A DNA stretch of 64,000 nt, taken from Hypomesus transpacificus (taxonomy: Eukaryota > Chordata > Actinopteri > Osmeriformes > Osmeridae). The stretch's first letter is position 1; each line of letters opens with the position of its first letter. A program made the translations under genes and the position numbers. The notes below the pieces were generated by a model that ran no database searches, was not told the DNA's origin, and was given only the letters and a program-made list of their open reading frames with translations. Location: the NCBI RefSeq assembly GCF_021917145.1, contig NC_061080.1:8879631-8943630 (forward strand), in the 5' to 3' direction. Positions 42,735 through 54,597 of the stretch are shown piece by piece.

Positions 42735-43300
42735 TGACATTTCAAGGTGAAATTGCATGAAATTGCGCATGGTATTTCAGAAGGATGTTTGACCGTTTAA
42801 CTAAACAAGTAATCAAAATTATGATATGCCAAAAGACTTGCCTGGATTCGAACCTGTGACCTTGCACTTCGTAGGACACTGTTGCAACCCATTGAGCTAC
42901 CCTCAAGGATGAGAAAATGTGGTCAGTTACTGTACAACAAAACATAAGCCGTTTCACCTGTAGCATGGATTGTTTGATTCGGCCCAAGTTTATACAGCTG
43001 TAATTCAATGATCTTTTGACATTTCAAGGTGAAATTGCGCATGGTACTTCAGAACGATTTAAGACGGGCTAAACGACTGTGGCAGGATTCGAACCAACAA
43101 CCTTATACTTTGCAGGTCGCTGTCCCAGCCCAGTGAGCTATTCTCAGTGTTGAATATCGTCACGTTCAGTTACTGTATAAAAAAGTAAGCTGTTTCTCCT
43201 GTGGTAAGCGTTGTCAGATTCGGCCAAAGTCGAAACAGCTCTAATTCAATCATATTTTGACATACCAAGGTGAAATTGTTTACGGTAGAGCGTGATGTCA
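42735..43300 (-). repeat. Tandem repeats, about 0.25-0.28 kb each, each with a tRNA-like module
   Basis: TTTCAAGGTGAAATTGC recurs at about 42740, 43021 and (CCAAGGTGAAATTG) 43265. Within units one and two the minus strand has an A box (TAGCTCAATGGG at about 42899; TAGCTCACTGGG at about 43139) and a perfect B box (GGTTCGAATCC at 42846-42856 and 43087-43097) about 45 bp apart. CAGTTACTGTA and GATTCGGCC-AAGT also recur at matching offsets. Arms do not fold as a standard cloverleaf, so these are tRNA-derived, not tRNA genes. Confidence 0.8.
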
Positions 43301-44398
43301 TCTTGAACCAAATTAGGTTTGAAAAACCAGTCAAAATTATATTTGATTTATTGACACAAGGATATTGAGGCAATGTGTACATTTACATAAATACACCCCT
43401 TTCAGCCATTTTGTATTGTATTTCTTATTCCATGTCACTCTATATACAGACATCAATTCTACACATCTGTACAAAATTTCAAGTCAATTTGACCTTTTTT
43501 ATAAGAGTCGATGCATTTTGAAGATTTTCCCAAGTTTTCACTGTACAGGAAAATCCATCATGGCGGACCTTATGGGTCCTTGAGGCTTTTTTGTTCCCCA
43601 TGAGAAATGAGGCATGTACACCAAGTTTCGATTTTTTTGTCCCAGTCCAGCCTTGGTGAATGACAAAACTAGCTACAGTATTTGGCCAACAAGGGATGCT
43701 TAGTACACATGCAGACAGTCAGGTAAGAACTAAGAACCGACTTTACACTCTCTCATTCAAACAAATACACTTGCACACAGTCACACATGGTAACCCACTT
43801 TACACTCTCTCACAAACAAACACACACATGCTTGTCTCAGACAAGCTAACGTCTAAAGTTAAATGAGACACATTAAGCACAGCCTCATGAGTTAGCTAAT
43901 AATAATAACGCGACTAAAGGAGACGAAATAACGTTATAACATTTCGTTTCGTTTTTATTTTGTAAACTATATTTTGTTTCGTTTTTATTAATTAACAATA
44001 CTGCATTATACATTTAATTATAGTCATCGTCACATGACCAGCATTTACGTTCCGTCTTGTATCGTTTTCGTCACTTGATAAAGGTTCGTTGACCAGGATA
44101 TTTTGTCATAATTTTCGTTGACAAAAGCAAAACTACTGGGAGCCATGGCATATTTTAATTTTAATTCATTATTCGGTGATCTTACAAATATTACAAATAT
44201 TTCACATATTTTTTTATCATTTTACTGGCCATTGTAGCCCCTCTAGCACGTGTCAATTTAAGAAAGACTAGCCTATATCTTGTGGCTTGGTTATTACTGT
44301 ACTCATTTAAAGGCTGTCACATATTGTTAGATCATTATATTCTAAATACTCTTACTCATGCAGTATTAATACACTATTGTAGATGGCAATTTTTTGCC
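43301..44398. other. Repeat-rich interval without genes
   Basis: 43380-43640 includes CATCATGGCGGACCTTATGG GTCC and a GAGGCATGTACACC box, which seem to continue the tRNA-like repeat family. ACTTTACACTCTCTC is doubled at 43741 and 43798. 43920-44120 contains TTTCGTTTCGTTTTTATT doubled, probably a MITE. No coding sequence. Confidence 0.4.
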
Positions 44399-44650
44399 TT
44401 ACTCTGTGTCCAAAATGCTATGTTTTAAGGAAATTACTCTAGTTCCACGAAGAATGTAAGCAGGTAATGGATAGTAATCCAAACACAGCTCTGCACTTAT
44501 GCTTAGCATTTTCTCACTAGCTTCTTGAACCTCATAGAGTCCAAATTCTTGGGAATATGACATAGCATGAGGTGTGACACGAAAGAACACACTCTTGTTC
44601 TCTTTTATCAGCATGAGTTCCATTTGTCCAAATTCTGGAGCCAGCTTCAT
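44399..44650 (-). CDS. Exon-like ORF of a teleost gene family, C-terminal segment
   Basis: Encodes MKLAPEFGQMELMLIKENKS, then FFRVTPHAMSYSQEFGLYEV and ELCLDYYPLPAYILRGTRVI SLKHSIL with a stop at 44399. The pattern PEFG.I..I.....V.F......Y...F..YEV......LDYYPL..Y...G...ISLKH.I is one I recall as the last exon of multi-copy teleost genes of unknown function. No neighbouring exons were found on this strand, so it is probably a fragment. Confidence 0.45.
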   Translation of the reverse strand: MKLAPEFGQMELMLIKENKSVFFRVTPHAMSYSQEFGLYEVQEASEKMLSISAELCLDYYPLPAYILRGTRVISLKHSILDTE

Positions 44651-44759
44651 TACAAATGTAACTTCAAGTTAAACATGTGTGTTTAAACTTCACCTGGGGA
44701 AACTGACTTCAACTTCAGAGGCTCGGGGGAAACTGCATCCCGGCCAGTCTTTGCCGGGA

Positions 44760-45070
44760 TGCAGTACGACTTTAACAAAGGCAAATCTCACTCAAGAACT
44801 CCCCGAATACAGACAATTCATCAACTGCCCTGTACCACAGAAGGGAACACTTTGGATCACTGCTACTCTACAACCAGTAAAGCATACCATGTGGTTCCCC
44901 GAGCTGCACTGGGTCACTCAGACCACGCCATGGTCCACCTGATTCTTGCATACAGGCAGAATCTAAAGCGCTGTAAGCCTGTTGTGAGGACTTTGAAACA
45001 GTGGAACAGTGAGGCTATGGAGGATCTGCAGGCGTGCTTGGACTGCACTGACTGGGACATGTTCATGACT
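44760..45070 (+). pseudogene. LINE endonuclease C-terminal part
   Basis: Reading in two frames: [55 protein letters not shown]. The SDH of the last catalytic motif is intact, but the frame shifts near 44815. Coding resumes after the L2 stub at 45479 (MTASNSLDELTEAVTSYISF). Confidence 0.75.
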
Positions 45071-45478
45071 AGTACAACGGTCCTTGGGAATGGTTTGCTG
45101 GACCAATGTAAGTTTCCTCAAGGATCACAATGACTCTTGCTTAGAGACTTGTTGCTCTTGTTGGTTAGTGGTAACTGATTTAAATGGTTGTACTCGCTGC
45201 GAAATATATATATATATATATTGTTTTACTGTTGCTTGATTTTCTACAGGTACACTTGCACTTATAGCGATTCATGTTGTTTAATTGTAACTTGCTTAAC
45301 TACATGCGCTTATGGTTCTTCCCTTTGGCACTTATTTTTGGTTGTTCACAATATGTGCTTCATGTTTTGGCTACCCGCAATGTTTTCTTGTTGTTGTTAT
45401 CAGTGACCTATGCACTTTGTAAAGCTCTCTCTTGGAAGTCGCTTTGGATAAAAGCGTCTGCTAAATGAATACATGTAA
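45071..45478 (+). mobile_element. 408-bp L2 LINE stub in a LINE, 6-bp target duplication
   Basis: Starts at the last codons of L2 (TACAACGGTCCTTGGGAATG) and ends GGATAAAAGCGTCTGCTAAA and TGTAA. ATGACT flanks it at 45065-45070 and 45479-45484. Host LINE coding is continuous when the stub is ignored. Confidence 0.88.
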
Positions 45479-45925
45479 ATGACTGCCTCCAATAGTCTGG
45501 ATGAGCTCACGGAGGCTGTGACATCATACATCAGCTTCTGTGAGGACTGCTGTATACCAACACGCACCAGGGTGATCTTCAATGACAAACCCTGGTGTAC
45601 AGCTAAACTCAGAAGGCTGAGGCTAGACAAAGAGGCCGCGTTTAGGAGTGGGGACAGGGACAGTTGAAGAACAGGTTTAGCAAGGCGGTGAGAAAGGCTA
45701 AACGACTGTACTCGGAGAGACTAGAACATCAATACTCTGCAAAAGACTCTGCTTCTGTCTGGAGAGGAATCAGATTACCAACTTCAAGCCCAGAGCCCCC
45801 CACTCCACTAACGACTCCCGCCTGGCCAACGACCTGAATGAGTTCTACTGTAGATTTGAAAGACAATTGGACAGTCCTGAACAACCCCTTTCCACCCGTG
45901 AGGCCTCCCCCCTCCCCCCTCTACA

Positions 45926-46800
45926 GTGACGACTCTATCCATTCAGGAGAGAGAAGTGAACAAACTGTTCAAGAGACAGAACCCACGCAAAGCAGCTGGG
46001 CCGGACTCTGTCTCTCCAGCCACCCTCAAGAACTGCGCTGACCAGCTGTCTCCGGTTTTTACCTACATCTTTAACACCTCTCTGGAGACATGCCATGTGT
46101 CAGCCTGTTTCAAGTCCTCCACCATCATCCCTGTGCCCAAAAAGCCAAAGCCAACAGGACTTAATGACTACAGACCCGTCGCCCTGACTTCTGTGGTAAT
46201 GAAGTCTTTCGAGCGCCTGGTCCTGGCACACCTTAAATCTATCACAGACCCTCTCCTGGACCCCCTGCAGTTTGCCTACAGCGCCAACAGGTCTGTGGAC
46301 GATGCAGTTAACATGGCCCTCGACTTTACAGCACCTGGACTCCCCAGCATGCTACGCCAGGATCCTGTTTGTGGACTTCAGCTCTGCCTTCAATACCATC
46401 ATCCCCGCCCTGCTTCAGGACAAGCTCTCCCACCTGAACGTGCCTGATTCCACCTGCAGGTGGATTGCAGACTTCCTGTCTGACAGGAAGCAGTGCGTTA
46501 AGCTGGGAACACAAGTCTTTGACTCCCGGTCCATCAGCACCGGATCTCCTCAGGGCTGCGTCCTTTCTCATCTGCTCTTCTCCCTGTACACCAACAGCTG
46601 CACCTCCAGTCATCCAGTCATCCGTCCGTCAAACTCCTGAAGTTTGCGGACGACACCACCCTCATTGAGCTAATCTCTGGTGAAGATGAGTTTGATTATA
46701 GGTGGGAAGCGGACAACCTGGTGACCTGGTGCAGCCAGAACAACCTAGAGCTCAATGCTCTCAAGACAGTGGAGATAGTTGTGGACTTCAGGAAGAATAC
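45926..46800 (+). pseudogene. LINE reverse transcriptase, frameshifted
   Basis: Frame 45926-46330: NPRKAAGPDSVSPATLKNCA, TSLETCHVSACFKSSTIIPV PKKPKPTGLNDYRPVALTS, SFERLVLAHL and QFAYSANRSVDDAVNMAL. The next frame carries LFVDFSSAFNTIIPALLQDK LS, STGSPQGCVLSHLLFSLYTN and, shifted again, FADDTTLIELISG (46643). Typical RT blocks; at least three frame changes, so inactive. Confidence 0.85.
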
Positions 46801-47540
46801 AGCCCCACTCACCCCAAGTTAACCCTTCCGCTTCCTGGGCACTATCGTCTCCCAGGACCTCAAGTGGGAACTGAACATCAGCTCCCTCACCAAGAAAGCA
46901 CAACAGAGGATGTACTTCCTGCGGCAGCTGAAGAAATTCAACCTGCCAAAGACAATGATGGTGCACAGCCATCCTCATCTCCTCCATCACCAACTGGTAC
47001 GCTGCTGCCACTGCCAAGGACAAGAGCAGGCTGCAGCGTATCATCCGCACTGCGGAGAAGGTGATTGGCTGCAATCTGCCTTCCCTCGAGGACCTGCACA
47101 CCTCGAGGACCCTGAGGTGAGCGAAGAAGATTGTGGCCAACTCCTCCCACCGTGGACACTCTGCGGTCCATCAGGACTAAAACCTCACGCCACAAAAACA
47201 GTTTCTTCCTTTCGCTGTTGGCCTCCTCAACAAGGCCAAGAGTTCACACTGACTTTAATGACTTTGTGTCTTAAAACAATTTGCATTTTGCACTACATTA
47301 CAAAACTGTATCTGTACCATTTGTGTCTTCTCTAATATTTGTATTTATATTATAAATTGCGGCAAATTTTATTTGAATTCTATTCCACTTAGTATTGATA
47401 GTTTATGTACCCTTAGTATAGTTAGGCCACAGATTTAAATTTAAGATTCCTATATGTTTATTGTATGAACCTTCCTGCCAAAGCAAATTCCTTGTCTGTG
47501 CAAACTTTCATGGCGAATAAATCCCTTTCTGATTCTGATA

Positions 47541-49100
47541 CTGCACCGCAGCAGAATCGCTGTGTGCGAGCCAGCCTGTGTGAACGCCGCTCTGCCCGTT
47601 TGATGCAGGGAAGTAGCTAAGTATTCGAGTGGAAAGGGGCTAAGAATACATTTAAAATGAAAAATGTTATTGTTTACTTTCGGTAAATGTATTGTTCAGT
47701 TCAATGTTTTGAGAAGCTTGTGGACATAGTGGCATTTTACAAGTACAGTTTTTGGATCACCAAAGTTAGGGGGCAGCTGGGGGGCTCTAGAGTGGGGGGG
47801 GGCAGCTTGCCCCCTGTAGATCCGCCCATGTTGTTGAGGCACAAGCCATTTCTGCTGACAAAGAGTACAGACTTAACTGCGGGCCGCGTGGTAGGCTGGC
47901 AGGTAGCCTAACTCTTGAAAAGGCTCCACTGCTCTTGATAAGACCGCTTTTTGGTATCTGTTGAAAAATAGATGCCTCAATTATTGTAAAAAAAAAAATG
48001 TATAAAGCTTACTACAACACAAATTATCATGGCTAGTAAGAATCCAACTGTTTTTCACAAACCACCAACCTTCACCAAACTGACACACAACCTTCAGTTC
48101 GAAGCACAGTCACTAGCTCTACCGACAGTATTTAGCTGGCAAAATAGTATTGGCTAGCTAGCGCTACTTTGATAGCAAAAACACAGAACCACCACACCTG
48201 AACACGTTTTGTTTACTTGCCTTGATGTTCGGGATAGTTGACACTTGACTTGTGTGCTTGTGGAGTAGGTTTGGATGAGGTTTGAAGAGTTGCCTTTCGG
48301 TACAGTTCTGCACAGTTGTGTAAAGGCGCAAGATGAAAAGAACGGCCGTTCAATCGTCTCAAAGAATCATGCCGCATAATAAAATAAATTATTGGCTCAC
48401 AGGTTGAGAAGGGTGAAAATACAAAAAAATACAAACATTAACTAGTTATTAGAGGTCACAAATGTACATTTCTTTATATGTATAAAATACTGTGATTGGT
48501 TCTACTTTTGGTGAGAGAGGGGGGATGGGGATTATTTGAATATGAAAATTAGCCTATTCATATTTATTGTGAAGTGCAGCTGAGGATTCTTAAAAGGAAT
48601 AAAAATTATTATTTTTATTTTTTTTTTGAAAGAATTTATCATGGGAGCACATACAAAAACTACATTGTTTGGATGATTGGATGCCACTCGTCTGGTAAAT
48701 GTTCACACATGGTTTTGGTAGTGTGGTGTTCACCCTAAACAACACGCCCTTAAACAATTGAGTGAATGAATGCCAGAGGAGGCTAGTTATCTCTAATAAT
48801 CACAATAATAGGTCACTGTTAATAGACATTTTAGAATGTGTGTTTGTAATATCCAGTTTTAAGGTAATTCTTCAGTGCCTTGCCTTGTTTGACCATAAAT
48901 TGGGCTAGAAACATGCAACAACTTCTGAAAGCTGGCTTCCTGCCTGGGTGTATGTCAATTTTTTTTAATCTGGCCCCACAGGAAATGACTTGTGAGGCAA
49001 GATGCCCCCTTAATAAAAGTTCACTGGACAAACTGTGTATTTCAGTTGACAATTATACAAAAAAATAATTTGTATTAATTGTAACATATTCATTCATAGA
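47541..49100. other. Interval with one hAT-like end and no gene
   Basis: 47765-47835 resembles a hAT right end (GGGGGGCAGCTTGCCCCCTG TAGATCCGCCCATG; compare the CAGGGGCGGATTTA end at 28373). The remainder is AT-rich with no supported coding. Confidence 0.4.
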
Positions 49101-49102
49101 CC

Positions 49103-49460
49103 TAGCCTGGCTGCCAGCCCAACTTCTCCCCGTCCACAAAAAATTTGGTCGGGAAGTTGGATCTGGAGGGTCTCGTATTGGGAACAATTATATAAAACCA
49201 GGATCTGGGCGGACCAATGAAATTGCCACGGCGGGCTTTATACGACGATGGACAGATGATTAACAGTAACGTAATCAACAACGTCACGAAAGAGCCCTTG
49301 GGTTGAATTCGTTTTCAACAAACAACATATTACGTTGCTCTGATTGGTTGTAGGTCTATCCAATTGAGCGAGTAGGCATTTGTTTTACGAGTTCGGTTGA
49401 AACACGCCCCATAGTCACAGCCCAACGGAGAGTTTTCAGACTCATAGTCTGACTAGAATT
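49103..49460. mobile_element. Putative TIR element starting TAGCCTGGCTGCC
   Basis: AGACCTAGCCTGGCTGCCAG opens a GC-richer block that continues to about 49450, where CAGACTCATAGTCTG is a short palindrome. The first bases match the nested element at 4255 (AGCCTGGCT). The right boundary is uncertain. Confidence 0.4.
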
Positions 49461-50274
49461 ATGAGTATGACAACGTCAGTCTATCATAGACCAGCAGCAG
49501 TTCACAATTCAAGGTTCCTACCTTTAAACCAAAAATATGTAATTAAGAAGTTATTTGTCCATGGGATGAAAGTAAATATCTGCAAAATAACTGTTAAAAT
49601 GGCTAGTTTTGATAAAGTGAAATGTGTTTTAACAGAAAATTTTGGTGAAACGGTTATTAATATTTGTTTAAAAAAAATCATTTTAGTGTATTTTTAAGTA
49701 AAAATGTTTTGCTGTAATTTTTATGTAAATGTATAAATGTACAGTTTGCCATTTTTACAGTTTGCCTTTCTATCTGTATTTCCTGTAACTTAGATATACA
49801 TAAAAAAATCATTATTTACAGATTTTTTTTTTTTTTTTTTACAGTGTAGTCTTGTGGACAGGATTTCAGAAACTCTAACTCAGATGCGTAGGTATATACC
49901 AGCATGGTTTGCAAGGAAACCACAATCCCTTTGAGAATTAGATTGTTGGAAAGCTACAGAGTTCAGACAATTTCTCTTGTATATAGACCTTGTTGTTCTG
50001 AAACGACATTTGGACAGTAATTTATATTACAACTTAATGTTGTTATCTACAGGTATATCCATCCTTGTCAGTCCACAGCTCTGCTCTATGTATAGTAAAT
50101 ATGCAAACACGCTGCTCACCACATTTGTTAGTTTTGGGGAGCTGTACGGCAGAGATGCCTTAGATATGTCACTAAAAGGTTCTGCAAAGGTTAGCATTGA
50201 TACAGAGGAATGGTCCTATAATGGTTCCTAGAACGTCCTGAAAGGCCCCGAAATAACGTTCTGCTACCCTTTAA

Positions 50275-50942
50275 CGGTCACATGACATGAAAACTTCACC
50301 TTAGGAGGTTATTTAACATTAATATGAGTTCCCATAGCCTGCCTTTGGTCCCCCAGTGGCTAGAATTTTCGATAGGTGTAAACCAAGCCCTGGGTGTTCT
50401 TCTCTGCCTTTGAGAAAATGAAGGCTCAAACGCTCTGTTTGAAAATCTGCTCCTTGTGACATCACAAGGAGCCAGGCTACCGCCCTTCTCTCTACTTTGC
50501 CCGCCCAGATAATCTGGCCCGCCCATGAAAAACTGAGCTACGATAATGCAAAGGCAAGTGTAATATCGGTTTTTCCTGGAGAGACATCATGGCTAGCAAA
50601 CGAACGAAGCATAACAGTTGCTCAGTGTTTGGCTGTACAAATCAAAAGTTGTTTTTTTTTGTTCTATCATCCAAGCCTCTGCACAACCAGTATCTTAATT
50701 TTATTTTTTTCGCTGGAAATGCGCCAACACAACTTCCCAAAGTTTTGTATGTCTGCGCCAAACATTTCAGCCACCACTGTTTCCTCGTAACCGAATGCCG
50801 ATGGTATTTAGTATCTCTTACAATGTCCTACAAATTAAAAATATAGTTTGTTTAACATGCAAATCATCAGAGCGAGCTTATCACTGCCTGAAAACTTGCA
50901 GCATGCGAATTTACGTAGAAGCTGAGTGGGGAACGTTGCAAC
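50275..50942 (+). mobile_element. Kolobok-like element copy C, left part
   Basis: TTAA (50271-50274) followed by CGGTCACATGACATGAAAAC and the same subterminal sequence as copy B (GGAGGTTATTTAACATTAAT ATGAG). Contains the best THAP exon. A BED-type hAT element is inserted at 50943, and the original right end is not certain; a right end of this family occurs at 55924. Confidence 0.75.
50589..50846 (+). pseudogene. THAP zinc-finger exon of Kolobok-like transposase
   Basis: MASKRTKHNSCSVFGCTNQK then LPKVLYVCAKHFSHHCFL. CX4C (CSVFGC) and CX2H (CAKH) form the C2CH zinc site of THAP domains, with the HF..HCF ending as in known members. The intervening region is altered (long F/L run) and the catalytic part is missing, so it is a relic. 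THAP modules bind transposon ends in P and Kolobok elements. Confidence 0.7.
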
Positions 50943-52311
50943 TAGGGCTGCAACTAACGATTATTTTAATAATCGATTAATCTGTCGATTCTTCTTTCGA
51001 TTCATCGATGAATCAGATTTTTTTATAAGCATTAATTTCCAACCCATTATTCAAAAACTGAACTGACAGTGCAAATTCACAGTGCAAAAAATCTTCAGAA
51101 TGTGCACAAACAGGCACACAATTTAGAAAAAGTTATTAATATTAGCATGGATTTAATACTATTTTCCAAGATGAGCAATTGATTGGGGTTTTGTTTAAAA
51201 CTATTGAAAATTGAAAGGTTGTGGAAGTAGGCCAGACTTTATTAGAATAATCTGGTGTATATTTCAGAAATGTTTTACACCATTTTGAAGAAAGTTTAGA
51301 TTTGTGAGGATGTATTTAGTGTGAAATGCTCCCATACCTTGGATGACTTGGGTCGTACTGATTTCTCTGCCTCCGCCATGTGTTTCAGAACAACGTTCCT
51401 CAACAACGTCTCTCCGATGGCCTTTCCTCTACCTCCGCTCCGTGCTCAACTAAACTTTATTTTTAATACTTAAACATCTCCGCGACATATTGAGTGTCCA
51501 GTGTTTCCCACACAGACTAATTTGTGGCGGTGCGCCACAGAATCAACACCGGCCGCCACACATTGCGTTTCGTAAAACATTTTTTTTAATCGCTATTTAG
51601 GTTAAAACACGCAGCGTATTCGTTCAGCTGCATTTCCTTTCCCCTGCTCTCCCTCCGTCTCTCTGTCACTCATGCGTCTTTCCCACATATGCACACAGTC
51701 ACAACGTCAGCACACGTTAGCAACAATGGATACATATGCCGTTCTAGTAAGACCGACAGCTATATCAGCGAGCCTTCAGCATTAGTGCCGTAGCTAAAAG
51801 TCGAGGAAAGTTGAGGCTACTTTTCGCTAGGTACCTTAATCACATTTACATTTAGTCATTTAGCAGACGCTCTTATCCAGAGCGACTTACAGTACTCAAA
51901 GTTTCCCCTTCGTTCTTTTGGTGAGAAGTCTCAAGAGCTAGCTACTTACTCGGCGTCATGGAGCCGACCAGTTAAATAGTTGTTTAGCACTATCGTTGCT
52001 ACATGCATAATGCAGAAATGATATGTTAGTTGTTGTTAATTTGTGAAGGTGTGAATCATTTTGGATTAATATTTAATGTAACAAATTATTAACAAATTAA
52101 CTGTGTAACGAATTATTAACGAAGGAATTATTACGACCCCCCCCGGTCTGACAACCCCCACCCCTCCCCGCCACAATTAGATTTCTAATCTGTGGGAAAG
52201 ACTGGTGTCGTAATATTCGCGCGACACAACGAATCGATAATGAAATTCGTTGCCAACACTTTTAATAATCGATTTTAATTGATTTAATCGATTGTTGTTG
52301 TTGCAGCCCTA
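50943..52311 (-). mobile_element. BED-type hAT element copy 2, 1369 bp, perfect 8-bp target duplication
   Basis: GTTGCAAC at 50935-50942 and 52312-52319. Left TAGGGCTGCAACTAACGATT and right (reverse complement) TAGGGCTGCAACAACAACAA, with AATCGATTAAT subterminal repeats. The minus strand near 51378 reads MAEAEKSVRPKSSKVWEHFT LNT, the beginning of a BED-finger hAT transposase, open here but without the rest. It hosts another hAT MITE at 51499-52204. Confidence 0.93.
51499..52204. mobile_element. hAT MITE with 5-bp target duplication GTGTC
   Basis: Ends CAGTGTTTCCCACACAGACT and (reverse complement) CAGTCTTTCCCACAGATTAG, each leading to a TTGTGGCGG box. GTGTC at 51494-51498 and 52205-52209. The related copy at 22473 shows the uninterrupted site. 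An antisense L2/SINE tail (TTTAGCAGACGCTCTTATCC) lies inside at 51843-51900. Confidence 0.85.
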
Positions 52312-52451
52312 GTTGCAACAGAGAAAGATTTTGTGTTGGCCGGAGAAGATAATGTCCTAAGACCTATATGGGACGTTCTGGGAACGTTATAAGGCGACGT
52401 CCTTTTACACCAACGGGAACGTTCTGGGAACGTTCAATTTCTACCTGGGTA

Positions 52452-52756
52452 TATGGTTATTCCGTAATTCCAAAATGAAACAAAACAACGGAAACCAAGG
52501 CTTTCCCCATCATTTGGTTCTTTTATTTGTTGTTGCAGATACCAGCATAAAGGATATGTAATAATAAAACAAACGAGTAAATACCATTTGTGTTATATGG
52601 TTATTCCAAAATAAAACAAAACAACGGAATCCAAGTAATTGCTCATAATCCGGTTCTGACATCCGAAATGGACAAAACAATATTACGAGACGATTTTTCT
52701 TTTTTTGCAGATACCAGCATACTGTAAAGGATATGGAATTATCAAAACAACTAATA
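52452..52756. repeat. Two tandem copies of a ~145-150-bp unit
   Basis: TATGGTTATTCC...AAACAAAACAACGGAA..CAAG...GCAGATACCAGCAT...AAAGGATATG occurs at about 52452 and again at about 52597. A third start (ATTTGTGTTATATGGTTATT) lies at 54304 after the long-TIR element. Confidence 0.75.
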
Positions 52757-54297
52757 ATGGCTCGTTATAAATCCGTGAACCCTTCATTCTTTCGTTTTTC
52801 AGTTTCAAAACCAAATCGGCAAAAACGAAAAACAAACTTGTTTTTAGTTTTTTTTGTTTTAAAACCAGAACGGAAAAACAGGGAAAAAGAACAACAGAAA
52901 TCACTACTTCTGTAGCGGTCTTTCTGTTTCAAAACCAAAAGGGGAAAGCGAAAACAGAAAATGCATATAAATTCAACTCAAATTTGGTTTTCCCCATAAA
53001 TGCAATGCGTGGAACTTTTTCCGCCAAAATCACCAAAGTCCTATCCTATTCACGATTACATGCTGCTGAAAACGACATGTAGGCAGCCTAACTTTGGCAA
53101 ATTGATATTAATTTTTTGTTATTTAAATTGTGTCATTACATAGGCCTATGCATGCACTGAAGGACCGATGAATCAGCATTAAGCATATTCCTCTTCTATT
53201 TAAAAAGGGTGTCGTAATATAAATTTAGCGTCTGCTAAAAAAAAATGACTAAATGTAAATCCCATCCCCTACCATGCCGAACACATGGGTCAAATGAAAC
53301 ACATGGACCAAAATGAAAACATTTGCATGTTTGGGGCCACCCACGTGGCCAGAATTTTGGCAAATCCAACCATGCCCATTAACAATAATTTGATTATTTA
53401 TGATGAGGTGTACAGGTGAGTACTATACTATGCAAAGCAAAAGTAATATTGTTTTCTTAACAAAAGAGCACATAGGGATGATTGACAGAAATCACTCACC
53501 CCATTTCTGCTTTGTAGAACATTTTAGCCCTCCTTACCTGTCATCACATGCTTCAGCGCTGCAGAGAATCTCACCCATTTCCCTTTCTCCTCCATGTCAC
53601 TATATCTAAACTCACATTACCCTTTATCCACAGGGGGTGTTGGACATCACTTACACACAGTACCCCTCTCCGCAGTTAGTAGGCAGCCCTTTAGGCATTG
53701 GCCAGCTACCAAGCCAGACATGCTTAGTATCAATGCTCCATTTAAAACATGCTTTTTAAGCTCCCTATCAAGCACTGAATTAGTGAATTTGAAATTGTGT
53801 TTTGCAAATTAAATGTATCTTCAGTATGTCTGGTCTATGCATAATATCTTTGAGTTTAATGCATTTAATGGATTTGTGTATGACTGTTGAACCAACTGGA
53901 CATGTTATATTAACAAATACATTCGTTCCAGATGTGCAGTAGTCAACAATGGGATGTGGGACCAGGTGAAGGTCGGCCATGGAAAGGAGTTTTACCTGTG
54001 CCTGTACATGCAGGAAATCCCCCGAAAAACAATGAAGATGCGCCTGCACCACCACATTTCCACGAGAATTCCAAGATCAAAATATGACAATAACGAAAAA
54101 ATCAAAAACGTCATTTTTCCGTTTTATCAGTTTTGGTTTTTAAACAGAAAAACCGCTACAGAACTAGTGATTTCAGTTGTTCTTTTTCCCCATTTTTCCG
54201 TTCTGGTTTTAAAACAGAAAAAAACAAGTTTGTTTTGGGGTTTTTCCGATTTGGTTTTGAAAAGGAAAAATGAAAGAACGAAGGGTACACGGATTGT
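52757..54297. mobile_element. Element with ~200-bp terminal inverted repeats
   Basis: 52768-52945 and 54100-54290 are inverted copies: TCCGTGAACCCTTCATTCTT near the left, AAGGGTACACGGA at the right, and shared internal blocks CAAAACCAAATCGG and AAAACCAGAACGGAAAAA. The loop (52975-54050) has no coding. An L2/SINE tail piece (GCGTCTGCTAAAAAAAAATG) sits at 53228. Confidence 0.75.
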
Positions 54298-54597
54298 TAT
54301 ACGATTTGTGTTATATGGTTATTTCATTAGTATATAAAAAACACGACACAACCAAAAACAAGCCGTTATAGTTAAACGTGTGTTCGATTTACTTACGTAA
54401 GTGACAAAACGATATTACAGCCCTATTTTGCGTATGTCAACACGCGTTGCAAAAGAGAAAAACCAATGGCCGCAAGGTACACGGACCGACCTCTTATCGA
54501 TCAACATTTTTACACAAGACATCTGGGTCTGACTGTGCAAAATCAAATACGACATAATGAATATAAAAACAGCAGATTATAATCGACTATATCGAAC

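Larger units (their letters stand above)
44735..47540 (+). mobile_element. Rex1/CR1-like LINE, 5'-truncated, interrupted by an L2 stub
   Basis: Starts inside the endonuclease (about the GDFN motif, damaged) and runs through linker, RT and 3' UTR to GGCGAATAAATCCCTTTCTG ATTCTGAT. Several frameshifts. The 408-bp L2 stub at 45071-45478 splits it. The same tail is found alone at 3474, 17985 and 25660. The clade is judged by eye from RT motifs and could be L2-related. Confidence 0.85.

Noticed and set aside
42835..42912. Functional tRNA gene
   Set aside because: A and B boxes are good, but acceptor and anticodon arms do not pair properly and the copy is part of a tandem repeat.
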